Assembly: GCA_945875845.1 (NCBI GenBank)
Contig: CAMCMB010000034.1
Location: forward strand, 1 to 64,000
From: Pirellula staleyi DSM 6068
GTDB lineage: Bacteria > Planctomycetota > Planctomycetia > Pirellulales > Pirellulaceae
Reading direction: 5' to 3'
Length of the DNA: 64,000 nt
In this document: one piece after another, positions 25,206 to 33,963 of the stretch
Layout: every line of letters begins with the position of its first letter
Numbering within the stretch: the stretch's first letter is position 1
Position numbers and translations under genes: made by a program
The notes under the pieces: model-generated
What the model saw: only the letters and a program-made list of their open reading frames with translations
Database searches by the model: none
What the model was told of the DNA's origin: nothing

Positions 25206-26114
25206 ATGAACCTTTGCGTTCGCTTTCGCTTTCAATCGCTCCGAGCATCCATGCTTATCGCGATTTTTTTTGTGGGCTTTCCGTCTCTTTGCTTCGCTCA
25301 AAAGCCTTTGGCTTGGCAGTTTCCAAAGGACCGTGTCATCGACGTCGCCATGGAACAAGATACCAAGATGAAGCTGACCGGTTCAGCGTCAACACCCATT
25401 AGAGATATTAATACCCTTCAAAAGACAGACCTGATTTGGACTGTCTTGGAGGGTCGCCCCGATGGATCTGTCATTGTCCAGCAAGCCATCCGTCGCATCG
25501 TTTTAGAGATGAAATCTCAAAATGCCAACTTTGTGATTGATACGGACAACGACCAGCCGATAGCAGGCGTCGGTGAAATCATGGCCAAAGAGATACGACC
25601 GCTAGCCGGCTCGCGGTTCTTTGTTACTACCAACAAGAATGGGGAAATTTTGGATGTCAAAATTCCGGATGATTCGTCGAAAAAAGCCAATCCGGATGGG
25701 CTTGCCGAAGCAGGCTTGCGCGAGATCGCGGTCAATAGCTCGCTCCAATTTCCAAACAAACTTGTCAACGTCGGTGATACTTGGCAGAAGCAATTCGAAC
25801 TGGATATGCGTACCTTTGGAAAACTAAATGTGAGTACTACGTATCAGTATCTTGGCGAGGAACTGGTAGCGGGCCAAACGTTAGACAAAATCCGTGCGAC
25901 CACCGCCATGAGGGCATCGGATCCAAAAGACAATTCCGGCCTGAAACTGTCGCAGCAAGAATCGGCGGGTACGATTTGGTTCAACAATGCACAAGGCTGC
26001 ATCGAGCGTTGCGAGTACAAGCAAGCGATGACCATGGACGTCCAACAAGCGGGGCAGCAAATCAAGCAGATCGTCAATCAAGACCTCAAGCTCAAATTCA
26101 CGCTACGCCCGTAA
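25206..26114 (+). CDS. Secreted DUF6263-like planctomycete protein
   Basis: 302 residues from ATG 25206, chosen because it begins a clear signal peptide (MNLCVRFRFQSLRASMLIAIFF to CFA-Q); the longer open frame upstream runs through the inverted repeat and lacks a signal. The mature part is mostly beta with recurring patterns (DVAMEQDTKMKLTG, VQQAIRRIVLEMKS, GDTWQKQFELDM, AGTIWFNNAQGCIER). This matches a secreted planctomycete family now called DUF6263, of unknown function; the family assignment is from memory of its pattern. No enzyme motif is visible. Confidence 0.7.
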   Translation: MNLCVRFRFQSLRASMLIAIFFVGFPSLCFAQKPLAWQFPKDRVIDVAMEQDTKMKLTGSASTPIRDINTLQKTDLIWTVLEGRPDGSVIVQQAIRRIVLEMKSQNANFVIDTDNDQPIAGVGEIMAKEIRPLAGSRFFVTTNKNGEILDVKIPDDSSKKANPDGLAEAGLREIAVNSSLQFPNKLVNVGDTWQKQFELDMRTFGKLNVSTTYQYLGEELVAGQTLDKIRATTAMRASDPKDNSGLKLSQQESAGTIWFNNAQGCIERCEYKQAMTMDVQQAGQQIKQIVNQDLKLKFTLRP

Positions 26115-26444
26115 TCGGACGGTAGAAAATTAGCCCCATGGCTTGGGAGTCTTAGCAGGGCCGTCTCGCTTTTGGACCCAACGAATTAAGAAAAATGGCT
26201 GGAGCGAGGCCACCCCACCGATGAAATTGCAAAGCAATTTCAAAAAGAAAGCGACGGCCTCTTAGGACCAATGGCCAGGCGTTTGACTCTTCACCTAGCT
26301 TGCCAAGGTGTTAGCCGGACTGAATGGCTAGACACAGGCCCAACGCCGTTGTTGTCATTTGCGGTTTCGGTTACCTTAAGGTGATTCCAAGAAAACGCTT
26401 GGCTACCGACAATTTCTTATCTTTTCCTTTTGAAGGCCGAATCG
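26115..26444. other. Non-coding gap with a small perfect hairpin
   Basis: 330 bases between two plus-strand genes. It contains a perfect 9-bp stem with a three-base loop (TGAAATTGC at 26222-26230, complement at 26234-26242), followed by A-rich rather than T-rich sequence, so it is not a classical terminator for the upstream gene. A looser inverted pair lies near 26310-26335. No reading frame of interest is seen. Confidence 0.6.
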
Positions 26445-27239
26445 ATGTCTTTATCACCGCAAGAAATCCGAGAGCTTTGTACTAAACAGGAGTTGAGTTT
26501 GGTGTTGGCGAGCCAAATTCCCGCTTTGGAGAAACTGTCCAGTACGGAGCTTAAGAAGCATGCTGTGAGTGCCCGAAAACTTGTTGATAAGTGGCAGGAT
26601 TTGTCACGTGCTCAAGCGAGAATGGAGGGTCGCAAGAGCGGTTCGCCGAGTCTCGACGGACGTACCGATGCGAAGCACGATCTATTCCGAGCCGCGATGG
26701 AATCGTTCGAAGCCCGACTGAATTCAACCGCAGCCAAGCCTCCGATGCCTGCTTCGAAACGTCCTATTAAGTCTACTGTGAGGGCCGCCGAAGCGAAGGC
26801 AACGCGTCAATCGACCCGAAAGGAGTTGCACGGAACAAAGAAGAAAATCAATGCCGCTGCGGTTAAGGTTCCAACTACCGATGCACCCGCGGTAACGGTG
26901 ACCGCTGCAAAGATCACGCCGAAGAAAGCTAAGCCGAAAACATCCGCACCCAAGAAGGCCACAGCCAAAGCAACCGCTACCAAGCAGGCGTTGGTGAAGA
27001 CTGCTGGCGCCCGTGCGGCAAAGCGAACGACCGTTTCGGTCGATGCCCCATTGAAAACGGCCACCAAGAAGAAGCCCACCAGCCAAGCCGCGCCGGGAAC
27101 CGCAGCCCAACGAGCAACTTTGGGCGGAAAAGCGAAAGCCAATCGCGTTGCAATTTCGAACCGCACCTCGAACATCGCGGGCCATGTGTCCTCAAAAGGA
27201 AAGCTGACCCAAGCGAAGCGAGACTCAAAAGGCCGATAG
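26445..27239 (+). CDS. Histone-H1-like Lys/Ala-rich basic protein
   Basis: 264 residues from ATG 26445, preceded by GAAGG about eight bases upstream; an in-frame TTG at 26430 is less likely. Residues 1-100 form a compact, mixed-charge helical domain (SPQEIRELCTKQELSLVLAS, LSSTELKKHAVSARKLVDKW). The remainder is a disordered Lys/Ala/Thr/Pro-rich tail with repeats such as TPKKAKPKTSAPKKATAKATATK. The tail resembles histone H1 and bacterial H1-like proteins, which bind DNA non-specifically, so a nucleoid-associated role is likely. The N-terminal domain differs from Hc1/HU and I do not recognise it. Confidence 0.7.
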   Translation: MSLSPQEIRELCTKQELSLVLASQIPALEKLSSTELKKHAVSARKLVDKWQDLSRAQARMEGRKSGSPSLDGRTDAKHDLFRAAMESFEARLNSTAAKPPMPASKRPIKSTVRAAEAKATRQSTRKELHGTKKKINAAAVKVPTTDAPAVTVTAAKITPKKAKPKTSAPKKATAKATATKQALVKTAGARAAKRTTVSVDAPLKTATKKKPTSQAAPGTAAQRATLGGKAKANRVAISNRTSNIAGHVSSKGKLTQAKRDSKGR

Positions 27240-27257
27240 CAATATTGCGAATCTGGA

Positions 27258-27509
27258 CTATTTTGAACCTGCATCTCTGGAATGCCACACATGTCGGAAC
27301 CACATGGGCAAACGAAAGGAATGCGGGTTCGCGTTGGTTGGCGAGCTCTCTGAAATCGGCTGAGTGAGTTCCAAACGAAGCTGTCCGTAGCAATGATTGA
27401 ACTCCTTGATAAAGACCTCACTCGCATCCGGCATGCAAACGCAACCGACCACTTTGGTCCCTTGGCGAAGCACCCCACAAGGTCGATCTCGTTCGCTGCC
27501 GGAAGACAT
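27258..27509 (-). CDS. Possible small protein directly downstream of mfnB
   Basis: An 83-residue frame whose ATG lies one base after the mfnB stop codon, the spacing expected for translational coupling. The peptide has three Cys (one before GVLRQG, two in VVGCVCMP) and one more in NHCYGQLRLEL, plus a charged C-terminus. I do not recognise a family and no SD is obvious. It could be a genuine pathway partner or a chance frame. Confidence 0.4.
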   Translation of the reverse strand: MSSGSERDRPCGVLRQGTKVVGCVCMPDASEVFIKEFNHCYGQLRLELTQPISESSPTNANPHSFRLPMWFRHVWHSRDAGSK

Positions 27510-27510
27510 A

Positions 27511-28269
27511 TTATTGGGACTCGTTTTTTGAGTAAGTCGGAAGCAAGGATAGCGCCGTCTTCAATTTATCTCGACACAGCGAACTCGTTCGCTCGTTGGT
27601 TTGGCAAACGCAACCGCGAACGCCTAGCCATTCTGCCCCCAAGTGCGTCAAGGATTCAAGCTGCGTCAGTTTCAATGAACCCGCCAAAGCAACACTCAGC
27701 CCAGCATCGCGCGCGAGTTGTATCAATTCTCTCAATCGCGCGAGCGAAAAATGATCAAGCAGTCCACCTGTCCGTTTGTTGTGGGTATCGATCAGTACGT
27801 AGCGACAGTCAAGCGAACGAGCCGCTTCAATCACTTGCGTCCAATCGGGTGAATGTGCTTCCGCTGAATCTGCGTAATGTACCAAGATCAGCTGAGAAGG
27901 ATGCTTCAAGGATTGGGAAATTCGTCTAGCGGTTTCCTGCCATTTTTTCCCATTGCAGTTTGCCAAAGCCAGCTTGAGATGAAATCGCACAGGCAAAATG
28001 CCTGCCAGAGCTTCGTCTAGTTCGAACGGCCATTCTCCGAGTTCGCCTCCCGCCACGCTTACTTGAAGGTCGCTGGAAATCTCCATTCGGGTCAACTCCA
28101 AAATGGTTTCAAGTTTCGGTCGGCCAAGCGAACCGTAGTCTGGTTCCTTGAGGTCGAGCCACTTCGCGCCCGATTCGATTACCCACTCCGACTCAATCGC
28201 CGAACGAGCGCTGACGAGCAATTTCGATGTTTCTGGCATCACGTTGAGATTTTTCCAGACCGTAGCCAT
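27511..28269 (-). CDS. mfnB: (5-formylfuran-3-yl)methyl phosphate synthase (DUF556)
   Basis: 252 residues, or 242 if translation begins at Met11 (28239), which matches the family start (KLLVSARSAIESEW) better. MfnB condenses two glyceraldehyde-3-phosphates to the furan phosphate that founds methanofuran, the C1 carrier partnering H4MPT. Signatures seen: GAKWLDLKEPDYGSLGRP with the Schiff-base Lys of DLKEP, a KLAL strand whose Lys is also typical, VLIDTHNKRTGGLLDH and VALAGSLKLTQL. Its presence with mtdB indicates that this organism makes its own C1 cofactors. It is divergent from the RNase D gene with only a few bases between the longest frames. Confidence 0.85.
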   Translation of the reverse strand: MATVWKNLNVMPETSKLLVSARSAIESEWVIESGAKWLDLKEPDYGSLGRPKLETILELTRMEISSDLQVSVAGGELGEWPFELDEALAGILPVRFHLKLALANCNGKKWQETARRISQSLKHPSQLILVHYADSAEAHSPDWTQVIEAARSLDCRYVLIDTHNKRTGGLLDHFSLARLRELIQLARDAGLSVALAGSLKLTQLESLTHLGAEWLGVRGCVCQTNERTSSLCRDKLKTALSLLPTYSKNESQ

Positions 28270-28293
28270 TGGATGTTAACGTCCCGGCATTGG

Positions 28294-29616
28294 ATGAACT
28301 ACCCTCACAATACCCCACCCGTTGTTGTGGTTGCACGCGATTCGGTGTACAAAGATCGCTGGTTTGCAAGCATTTCGCGTTGGATTGCAATTCGGAGAAT
28401 CGATTATGGGACAGGGCAGCGGTTGAACGCACAATTCAGTTATATCACAAATCAGGAATCCCTTCATCAGCTATGTGACAAGATAGCTGCCCAGAAACTT
28501 GTCGCATTTGATACGGAATTTGTCGCAGAGGATTCGTATCGACCCGAACTTTGTTTGGTCCAAGTAGCGACGGAGGATGAAATCGCAATCATCGACCCTT
28601 ATACTTGCGGTGATTTGAATCCGTTTTGGCAATCGCTGATTGATCCATCTACGACGGTGATTGTTCATGCGGGACGCGAGGAGACGCTGTTTTGCTACCG
28701 GGCGACCCAGAGCCTGATTCCGAATTTGTTCGACATTCAAATTGCTGCTGCCTTTTTAGGTTTCGAGTACCCGGCCTCCTACGGCAACCTAGTCCATCGC
28801 TTCACAGGCATGATTCTCGACAAGGAGGAGACGCGATCCGATTGGCGAAATCGACCCCTTTCCAATCAACAGCTTCAGTATGCGGCCCAGGACGTTCGCG
28901 ATTTACCAAGGCTTTTCCAAACAATTAAACAGCAAATCGAAAGACTGAATCGTCTTCCTTGGCTGGAAGAAGAGACCAAGCAACGGCAGGAAGAGCTGGC
29001 GGAATTTGAGACCAATGAAAACTGGTATCGCATCAGTGGAATTCAAGCTCTTTCCGGTAACTCGCTAGCGATTGTTCGAGGCCTTTGGAATTGGCGTGAC
29101 GCCAAGGCAAAGGAACGAGATATTCCGCCTCGCAAGATCCTTCGAGACGACTTGCTGATCGAACTGTCGCGGCGAGGTACTTCGGACGTGCGGCGGATGA
29201 CATCCTTGCGAGGCATGGAGCATCGTCACACGAAACAGTATTTACCGGAGCTCGCAAAAACCATCGAAGTCGCGATGACTCAACCGCCGCCAACCTGGCC
29301 CAAGAAAAACCGGTATGGTAAGGGTCAACCCGCTGGAATGCTCACGCAGTTTCTATCGGCTGCCCTCGCCTATATCTGTCGAACAAAACGCATCTCCCCC
29401 GCCATCGTGGCCACATCCGATGATCTGAGGGATTTTGTCAGGTATCGGCTCGACCCGATCAACGATGGCTCCTCTCCACCTTGCTTAACGGTTGGCTGGC
29501 GAGCAGAAATCGTCGGTAAGGAACTCGATGAATTGCTGACGGGCAAGCTAGCCATGGTTCTCGACGATCCAGACAGCGACATGCCAATCAAATTCTGCCG
29601 CCCCCAACCCAACTAG
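28294..29616 (+). CDS. rnd: Ribonuclease D (DEDDy 3'-5' exonuclease with HRDC domain)
   Basis: About 440 residues from ATG 28294. The first 40 or so residues are not family-like; an in-frame ATG at 28273 and a TTG at 28423 (giving LNAQFSYITNQ) are alternatives, the last fitting the family best. The exonuclease domain has LVAFDTEFVAED (Exo I), VIVHAGREETLFCY (Exo II) and YAAQDVRDL (Exo III with catalytic Tyr/Asp). An HRDC domain follows (IVRGLWNWRDAKAKERDIPPRKIL). RNase D trims tRNA and other structured RNA 3' ends. It is divergent from mfnB and overlaps aguA tail-to-tail by four bases. Confidence 0.9.
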   Translation: MNYPHNTPPVVVVARDSVYKDRWFASISRWIAIRRIDYGTGQRLNAQFSYITNQESLHQLCDKIAAQKLVAFDTEFVAEDSYRPELCLVQVATEDEIAIIDPYTCGDLNPFWQSLIDPSTTVIVHAGREETLFCYRATQSLIPNLFDIQIAAAFLGFEYPASYGNLVHRFTGMILDKEETRSDWRNRPLSNQQLQYAAQDVRDLPRLFQTIKQQIERLNRLPWLEEETKQRQEELAEFETNENWYRISGIQALSGNSLAIVRGLWNWRDAKAKERDIPPRKILRDDLLIELSRRGTSDVRRMTSLRGMEHRHTKQYLPELAKTIEVAMTQPPPTWPKKNRYGKGQPAGMLTQFLSAALAYICRTKRISPAIVATSDDLRDFVRYRLDPINDGSSPPCLTVGWRAEIVGKELDELLTGKLAMVLDDPDSDMPIKFCRPQPN

Positions 29617-30719
29617 AGGCGAGTCACCGCTGGTTGCTGCTGTGTGGCGCAGTGAAATGCACCAAGCCCAAAGATGAAATCGGATGCGTCCAAGCATACG
29701 ACCCGGCGTTCCGGCATTAAGTCCTGCAGGATGCCTGCTGCTGCATCGTCTGTTTCCCGGTAGCCAAACGTGGGCATCAACACGATCTCGTTCGCAATGT
29801 AAAAATTGCAATAACTCTCCGGCACCCTTCGTCCCTGGATCACACGGGGTGGGGGTGTCATCAATGGAATCACATCGAGCGTTCTGCCTCGCGAATCAGT
29901 CATGCCTATTAAATTCTGGCGTTGCAGTTCCAACTTGTCTGCATTGGTATCGTTGCTCGAGTAGGACACCGCTGCCAATACGAGCCCCGGACGAACAAAC
30001 CGAACGAGTTGATCGATGTGGCTGTCAGTGTCATCTCCGGCTAACGCACCACCGTCAACCCAGAGCACCTTGCGAACATCCAACATTCGCATCAATTCCG
30101 ATTCGACCAACTCGCGTGTCCAGTGAAAGTTCCTGGTCGATGATAACAGCACGCTGCTCGTTGTCATCAATGTCCCTTGACCATCGGTCTCAATCCCGCC
30201 ACCTTCTGCGACGAGACTGCTGGCGAACGAATCCATGGGAGAATCTCCCTCAGTGCGCAGTTTTCCGACTGCATTGAGCAATTTACATACTTTTTCGGAC
30301 GCGGCTGCATCCTTTTCATGGGGATACTTGTTCCCCCAAGCGTTGAACCGCCACCGCGTCGCTCCGAGCTTCGTCCCGTCCTTGTTCAACAAAAACGTCG
30401 GACCAAAATCCCGGATCCACGTGTCGTTTGTGGGAATGTCGTGAATCGTAACATTGTCTACGTCGCTCAAGCTATGTTGGGCTTGATCGATCGCTTCGGG
30501 AGTTCCGCCAAGAACGTGAACATGTTCGACTTCGGCAAGGATCCGTACCATGCGCTCGGTGACAGCCGGGATGTTCGTAAATCGATCAGGCCAGGTTTTC
30601 AAGTTGTGCGGCCAGGATATCCACGTGGCTTCGTGGCGCTCCCACTCGGCAACCCATCGATAGCCTGCCTCCACGGCCGATCCATTTATTGCTTTCCCGT
30701 TTTCCGTTCCGTCGCTCAT
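29613..30719 (-). CDS. aguA: Agmatine deiminase
   Basis: 368 residues, the usual length. AguA hydrolyses agmatine to N-carbamoylputrescine and ammonia. Guanidino-group-modifying fold signatures are present: EWERHEATWISWPHN, NDTWIRDFGPTFL, AEGGGIETDGQGT, GDDTDSHIDQLVRF and the C-terminal catalytic segment GLGAFHCATQQQPA with the nucleophilic Cys. Its ATG overlaps the aguB stop (ATGA at 30716-30719), so the two are translationally coupled, aguB being upstream. Together they form the plant-type arginine-decarboxylase route to putrescine. Confidence 0.95.
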   Translation of the reverse strand: MSDGTENGKAINGSAVEAGYRWVAEWERHEATWISWPHNLKTWPDRFTNIPAVTERMVRILAEVEHVHVLGGTPEAIDQAQHSLSDVDNVTIHDIPTNDTWIRDFGPTFLLNKDGTKLGATRWRFNAWGNKYPHEKDAAASEKVCKLLNAVGKLRTEGDSPMDSFASSLVAEGGGIETDGQGTLMTTSSVLLSSTRNFHWTRELVESELMRMLDVRKVLWVDGGALAGDDTDSHIDQLVRFVRPGLVLAAVSYSSNDTNADKLELQRQNLIGMTDSRGRTLDVIPLMTPPPRVIQGRRVPESYCNFYIANEIVLMPTFGYRETDDAAAGILQDLMPERRVVCLDASDFIFGLGAFHCATQQQPAVTRL

Positions 30720-31597
30720 TCGTCAATCCATCTTTTCGTGAGATCCGAATAGGCGTCAATCCTTCGATCGCGCAGGAACGGCCAATAGGTTCGTTGTGTG
30801 TTGATCTTGTTCAAATTGCAATCGACGATGACGATTTCCTCATGGCTGTGACTGGCTCGATGGAGCAAATTGCCGGCTGGATCGAATGCAAACGAAGCTC
30901 CCCAAAACTCGATGGAGTCCTCGACACCGACACGATTTGACGCTCCGACAAAAACGCCGTTTGCGATCGCATGGGACCTCATCATGGTTTCCCAAGCTTC
31001 GTGCTGGCTTTTTCCAAAGACAGGTTTATCCGGTACGGTCCATCCGATGGCTGTGGGATAAAGAAGTATTTCTGCACCCTTTAATGCGAAAAGTCTTGCG
31101 GCTTCGGGATACCACTGATCCCAGCACACGCCGACACCCAGTACCCCAAAACGAGTTTTGGCGACGGTAAAGCCCGTATCTCCGGGTGTGAAATAGAACT
31201 TTTCGTAGTAGAGCGGGTCGTCTGGAATGTGCATCTTGCGATAAAGGCCGACCTGGGCTCCATCGGCGTCGAAAACGACAGCTGTGTTGTGATAAAGTCC
31301 GTGAGCCCGGCGTTCGAAGATCGAGCCGGTGACGACCACGGAGCAGTCGCGAGCCGCGTCGCTCATGGCTTGGCTAGTAGGCCCGGGGATCGTTTCGGCC
31401 CATTCAAATCGAAAGTGCTCTTCGCTTTGACAGGGATAGGGAGCGTTGAAAAGTTCTTGCAAACAAACGATGTTGGCCCCTTGTGAGGCAGCTTGTCGCA
31501 CGCGATCGATCGCTTTGTCGGTATTTTCTTTTTGGTTTTCCGAGCAAGTCATTTGCACCATCGCCAATCGAACAGTGCGATCTTTCTTCGCAGTCAT
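30716..31597 (-). CDS. aguB: N-carbamoylputrescine amidase
   Basis: 293 residues of the nitrilase superfamily. It converts N-carbamoylputrescine to putrescine, CO2 and ammonia. The Glu-Lys-Cys triad is visible in IVCLQELFNAPYPCQ, LYRKMHIPDDPLYYEKFYF and LGVGVCWDQWYPE. The HIPDDP and KFYFTPGDTGF segments are specific to this subfamily. It is first in the aguB-aguA operon. The upstream intergenic region begins with the plus-strand repeat block of 31672-31820 rather than a clear promoter. Confidence 0.95.
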   Translation of the reverse strand: MTAKKDRTVRLAMVQMTCSENQKENTDKAIDRVRQAASQGANIVCLQELFNAPYPCQSEEHFRFEWAETIPGPTSQAMSDAARDCSVVVTGSIFERRAHGLYHNTAVVFDADGAQVGLYRKMHIPDDPLYYEKFYFTPGDTGFTVAKTRFGVLGVGVCWDQWYPEAARLFALKGAEILLYPTAIGWTVPDKPVFGKSQHEAWETMMRSHAIANGVFVGASNRVGVEDSIEFWGASFAFDPAGNLLHRASHSHEEIVIVDCNLNKINTQRTYWPFLRDRRIDAYSDLTKRWIDE

Positions 31598-31671
31598 CTG
31601 GTTTCCTTTGAAAAAAGGGTTGCAATTCTGTAATTCGTTCGGGTTATCTTGGGTTTTTCACGCAAGGATTT

Positions 31672-31748
31672 AGCGGAACAGCGCGAGCTGTCCGGTGAAT
31701 ATCCAAGTGATTTGACTACGGACACCGGACAGCTTGCGCTGTTCCGCT
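31672..31748. repeat. Dispersed inverted repeat, copy A
   Basis: 26-bp arms (31672-31697 and 31723-31748) with one mismatch, core GAGCTGTCCGGTG, and a 25-base loop. Related arms occur at 53646-53726 and 59975-60050. It is followed by AAAGTGAGTGCC, which also follows the copy at 60 kb. Confidence 0.92.
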
Positions 31749-31771
31749 ACAAAGTGAGTGCCATTTGGCTA

Positions 31772-31820
31772 GCGCCGCTCCGCTATACAATCCCCGGGCG
31801 GCTCGCGCCGCTCCGCTATA
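31772..31820. repeat. 16-bp direct repeat GCGCCGCTCCGCTATA
   Basis: Two identical 16-mers at 31772-31787 and 31805-31820. The second lies in a stretch whose complement matches the left arm of the repeat at 53646, so this is a further, partial member of the same repeat family next to copy A. Confidence 0.85.
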
Positions 31821-31966
31821 AGTACACCTTAAGTCGAAGCCTTTTCGATCGGAAGCACATGCAAGAAGCTTAGCAAGCGGCGCGAACCGCTGCTAGCAGT
31901 CTTCACCAAATCCAACCTACACTTTTGGTTTTGACCAAGCACCTGCCTGCGAAAGACTTCTCGGGA

Positions 31967-31975
31967 TGATACAAT
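31967..31975 (+). promoter_or_regulatory. Extended -10 candidate for the MoxR operon
   Basis: TGATACAAT combines a TG extension with a near-consensus TACAAT hexamer, 65 bases upstream of the MoxR start. The hexamer 17 bases upstream (CTGCGA) is a weak -35, which extended -10 promoters tolerate. Confidence 0.4.
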
Positions 31976-32039
31976 TCGATCTCCCTATCGAGTCTTCAAC
32001 TATTGATTTCATGGATTTGCCCCCTTTAGAAAGAACGGC

Positions 32040-33086
32040 ATGACTACAGACGGATCAGCCAAAGCGGATTTGGATCGCTTGCAACATGCTCGCGAACAGA
32101 TCATCGGTCAACTGTCCAAAACCATTGTCGGACAAATCGATGTGGTCGAGCAACTCCTCATCTGCGTGTTCGCTCGGGGTCACTGTTTGCTCGAAGGGGT
32201 ACCTGGATTAGCCAAGACGTTGATGATCAGCACGCTTGCTAAATCCCTGAACCTGTCCTTCAGCCGTATCCAGTTCACGCCCGACCTGATGCCGGCGGAC
32301 ATCACAGGTACCGAAGTGCTTGAGGAGAATCGTTCGACTGGCACACGCGAACGTCGATTCATGGAAGGTCCACTCTTTGCCAACGTAGTACTGGCGGACG
32401 AAATCAACCGGACGCCACCTAAAACCCAAGCCGCTCTCTTGGAGGCCATGCAAGAGCGACAAATCACCGTTGGTCGAGTTCGCCACTCGCTGTCCGACCC
32501 GTTCTTTGTGCTAGCCACACAAAACCCGCTTGAACAAGAGGGAACGTATCCGCTCCCGGAAGCCCAACAGGACCGATTCATGTTCAAGGTCCTTGTGGGC
32601 TACCCCAACTTTGCGGACGAATTCGAAATCGCTAGGCGGACCACAGGACGGGGCATCGCGGAAATCCAATCCGTGTTGTCCGGCGAAGAGATTCTCAATC
32701 TGCAAGAATTCATTCGAGGCATCGAAGTCTCCGAAAACGTGATCCGATACGCTTTGGCCATCGTTCGTCAAACACGCGTTGGACAAGAGGGCGTGCCTGA
32801 CTTTGTGCGCGAGCAAGTCGCATGGGGAGCTGGGCCTCGTGCCGTCCAATTCCTTATTCTCGGTGCCAAAGCCCGAGCCGCAATGTCCGGCAGATCCCAC
32901 GTCGATCCTGCCGACATTCAATTTTGCGCCAAACCGGTCCTGCGACACCGCATGGTTGTGAATTTCGCAGCCGAAAGCGACGGCATCACGAGCGATGCTG
33001 TCATCGATCGAATCATTTCCTCCACACCGACCGCTCAAGACGAATTGCTACGCGATGCCCGATTCCAAAGAATACTTGCATCCTGA
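32040..33086 (+). CDS. MoxR-family AAA+ ATPase
   Basis: 348 residues. Walker A (GVPGLAKT near 59), Walker B ([12 protein letters not shown] near 119), sensor 1 ([25 protein letters not shown]) and the MoxR lid domain ([18 protein letters not shown]) are complete. MoxR ATPases act as chaperones that insert cofactors into, or remodel, vWA-domain partners. The next three genes encode such partners (DUF58 and two vWA membrane proteins), the classical arrangement. It overlaps the DUF58 gene by 32 bases, indicating coupled translation. Confidence 0.95.
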   Translation: MTTDGSAKADLDRLQHAREQIIGQLSKTIVGQIDVVEQLLICVFARGHCLLEGVPGLAKTLMISTLAKSLNLSFSRIQFTPDLMPADITGTEVLEENRSTGTRERRFMEGPLFANVVLADEINRTPPKTQAALLEAMQERQITVGRVRHSLSDPFFVLATQNPLEQEGTYPLPEAQQDRFMFKVLVGYPNFADEFEIARRTTGRGIAEIQSVLSGEEILNLQEFIRGIEVSENVIRYALAIVRQTRVGQEGVPDFVREQVAWGAGPRAVQFLILGAKARAAMSGRSHVDPADIQFCAKPVLRHRMVVNFAAESDGITSDAVIDRIISSTPTAQDELLRDARFQRILAS

Positions 33087-33957
33087 GGCCATTCGACGCA
33101 TTGCGTCGATGGAGCTGAGGGCACGCAATATCGTTGAAGGGTTTATGTCGGGCATGCATCGCAGTCCCTACTTCGGCCAATCGGTCGAGTTTGTCCAGCA
33201 TCGCCAGTATGTCCCCGGCGATGACTTGCGACACATCGATTGGAAAGTCTGGAGTCGCCAAGACAAACTCTACATCAAGCAATACGAGGAGGACACGAGT
33301 CTTCGGTGTACGCTTTTGTTGGACGCTTCGGCGAGCATGTCTTACGGTCGGGGTTCGCTCAACAAGTTCGACTACGCCGCCACGATTTGCGCTTGTATCG
33401 CGTACCTTACGCTTCGCCAACAAGACGCGGTGGGTCTGACCGTCTTCGACCAGAAGATCAAGTCGCGGCTACCTTGGCGTTCTAGCCGTTCCCATTTGCA
33501 AAGTATTTTCAAGGCCTTGCAACAAACGACGCCAAGCGAAAAAACAAACTTGACGCAAGTCTTTCGAGAAATCAGCGATACCTATCCAAAGCGTTCGTTG
33601 ATGGTTGTCGCTTCCGATTTGCTGGGTAGCGAAGCGCAAACGCTCAAATCACTCGCTGCGCTCAAGCACGCGGGGCACGACATTTTGGTTTTCCATGTAC
33701 TGGATGATGACGAACTTGATTTTCCGTTCAACGACCCGACTCGCTTCGAAGGCATGGAATCGATGGATCACTTGAACTGCAATCCGCGTGCGCTTCGCGA
33801 AGGCTACCTCGAGTCGTTGCAGCAATTCTTAGATCGAGTGCGACACGCTTGCGCAAGCTCTCAAATCGACTATCAGTTGATTCGAACTAGTAAGCATATC
33901 GATGCCGCCTTGGTCGCCTACCTTACCTCGCGTATGGCTCACATGAGGAAGAAATAA
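33055..33957 (+). CDS. DUF58 (vWA-like) protein
   Basis: 300 residues from ATG 33055 ([20 protein letters not shown]); the longer frame would overlap the MoxR gene by about 90 bases. DUF58 signature: [14 protein letters not shown] and [17 protein letters not shown]. The vWA MIDAS motif DASASMSYG lies near residue 93. It has no membrane segment, so it is probably cytoplasmic and the direct substrate of the MoxR ATPase. It is followed six bases later by the BatA-like gene. Confidence 0.93.
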   Translation: MPDSKEYLHPEAIRRIASMELRARNIVEGFMSGMHRSPYFGQSVEFVQHRQYVPGDDLRHIDWKVWSRQDKLYIKQYEEDTSLRCTLLLDASASMSYGRGSLNKFDYAATICACIAYLTLRQQDAVGLTVFDQKIKSRLPWRSSRSHLQSIFKALQQTTPSEKTNLTQVFREISDTYPKRSLMVVASDLLGSEAQTLKSLAALKHAGHDILVFHVLDDDELDFPFNDPTRFEGMESMDHLNCNPRALREGYLESLQQFLDRVRHACASSQIDYQLIRTSKHIDAALVAYLTSRMAHMRKK

Positions 33958-33963
33958 ACAGCG

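Larger units (their letters stand above)
31598..32039. other. Intergenic region with repeats between aguB and the MoxR operon
   Basis: About 440 bases between divergent genes. It contains a long inverted repeat (31672-31748), a 16-bp direct repeat (31772-31820) and, nearer the MoxR gene, an extended -10-like TGATACAAT. Short frames running through the repeats have no coding character. Confidence 0.7.

Noticed and set aside
27393-27929. 178-residue plus-strand frame
   Set aside because: It is antisense to the well-supported mfnB gene and shows no conserved motif.
29684-30752. Two plus-strand frames of about 190-200 residues
   Set aside because: Both are antisense shadows of aguA, whose motifs and operon spacing are clear.
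31649-31873. 74-residue frame through the 31.7-kb repeats
   Set aside because: The sequence is translated repeat DNA, including both arms of the inverted repeat.
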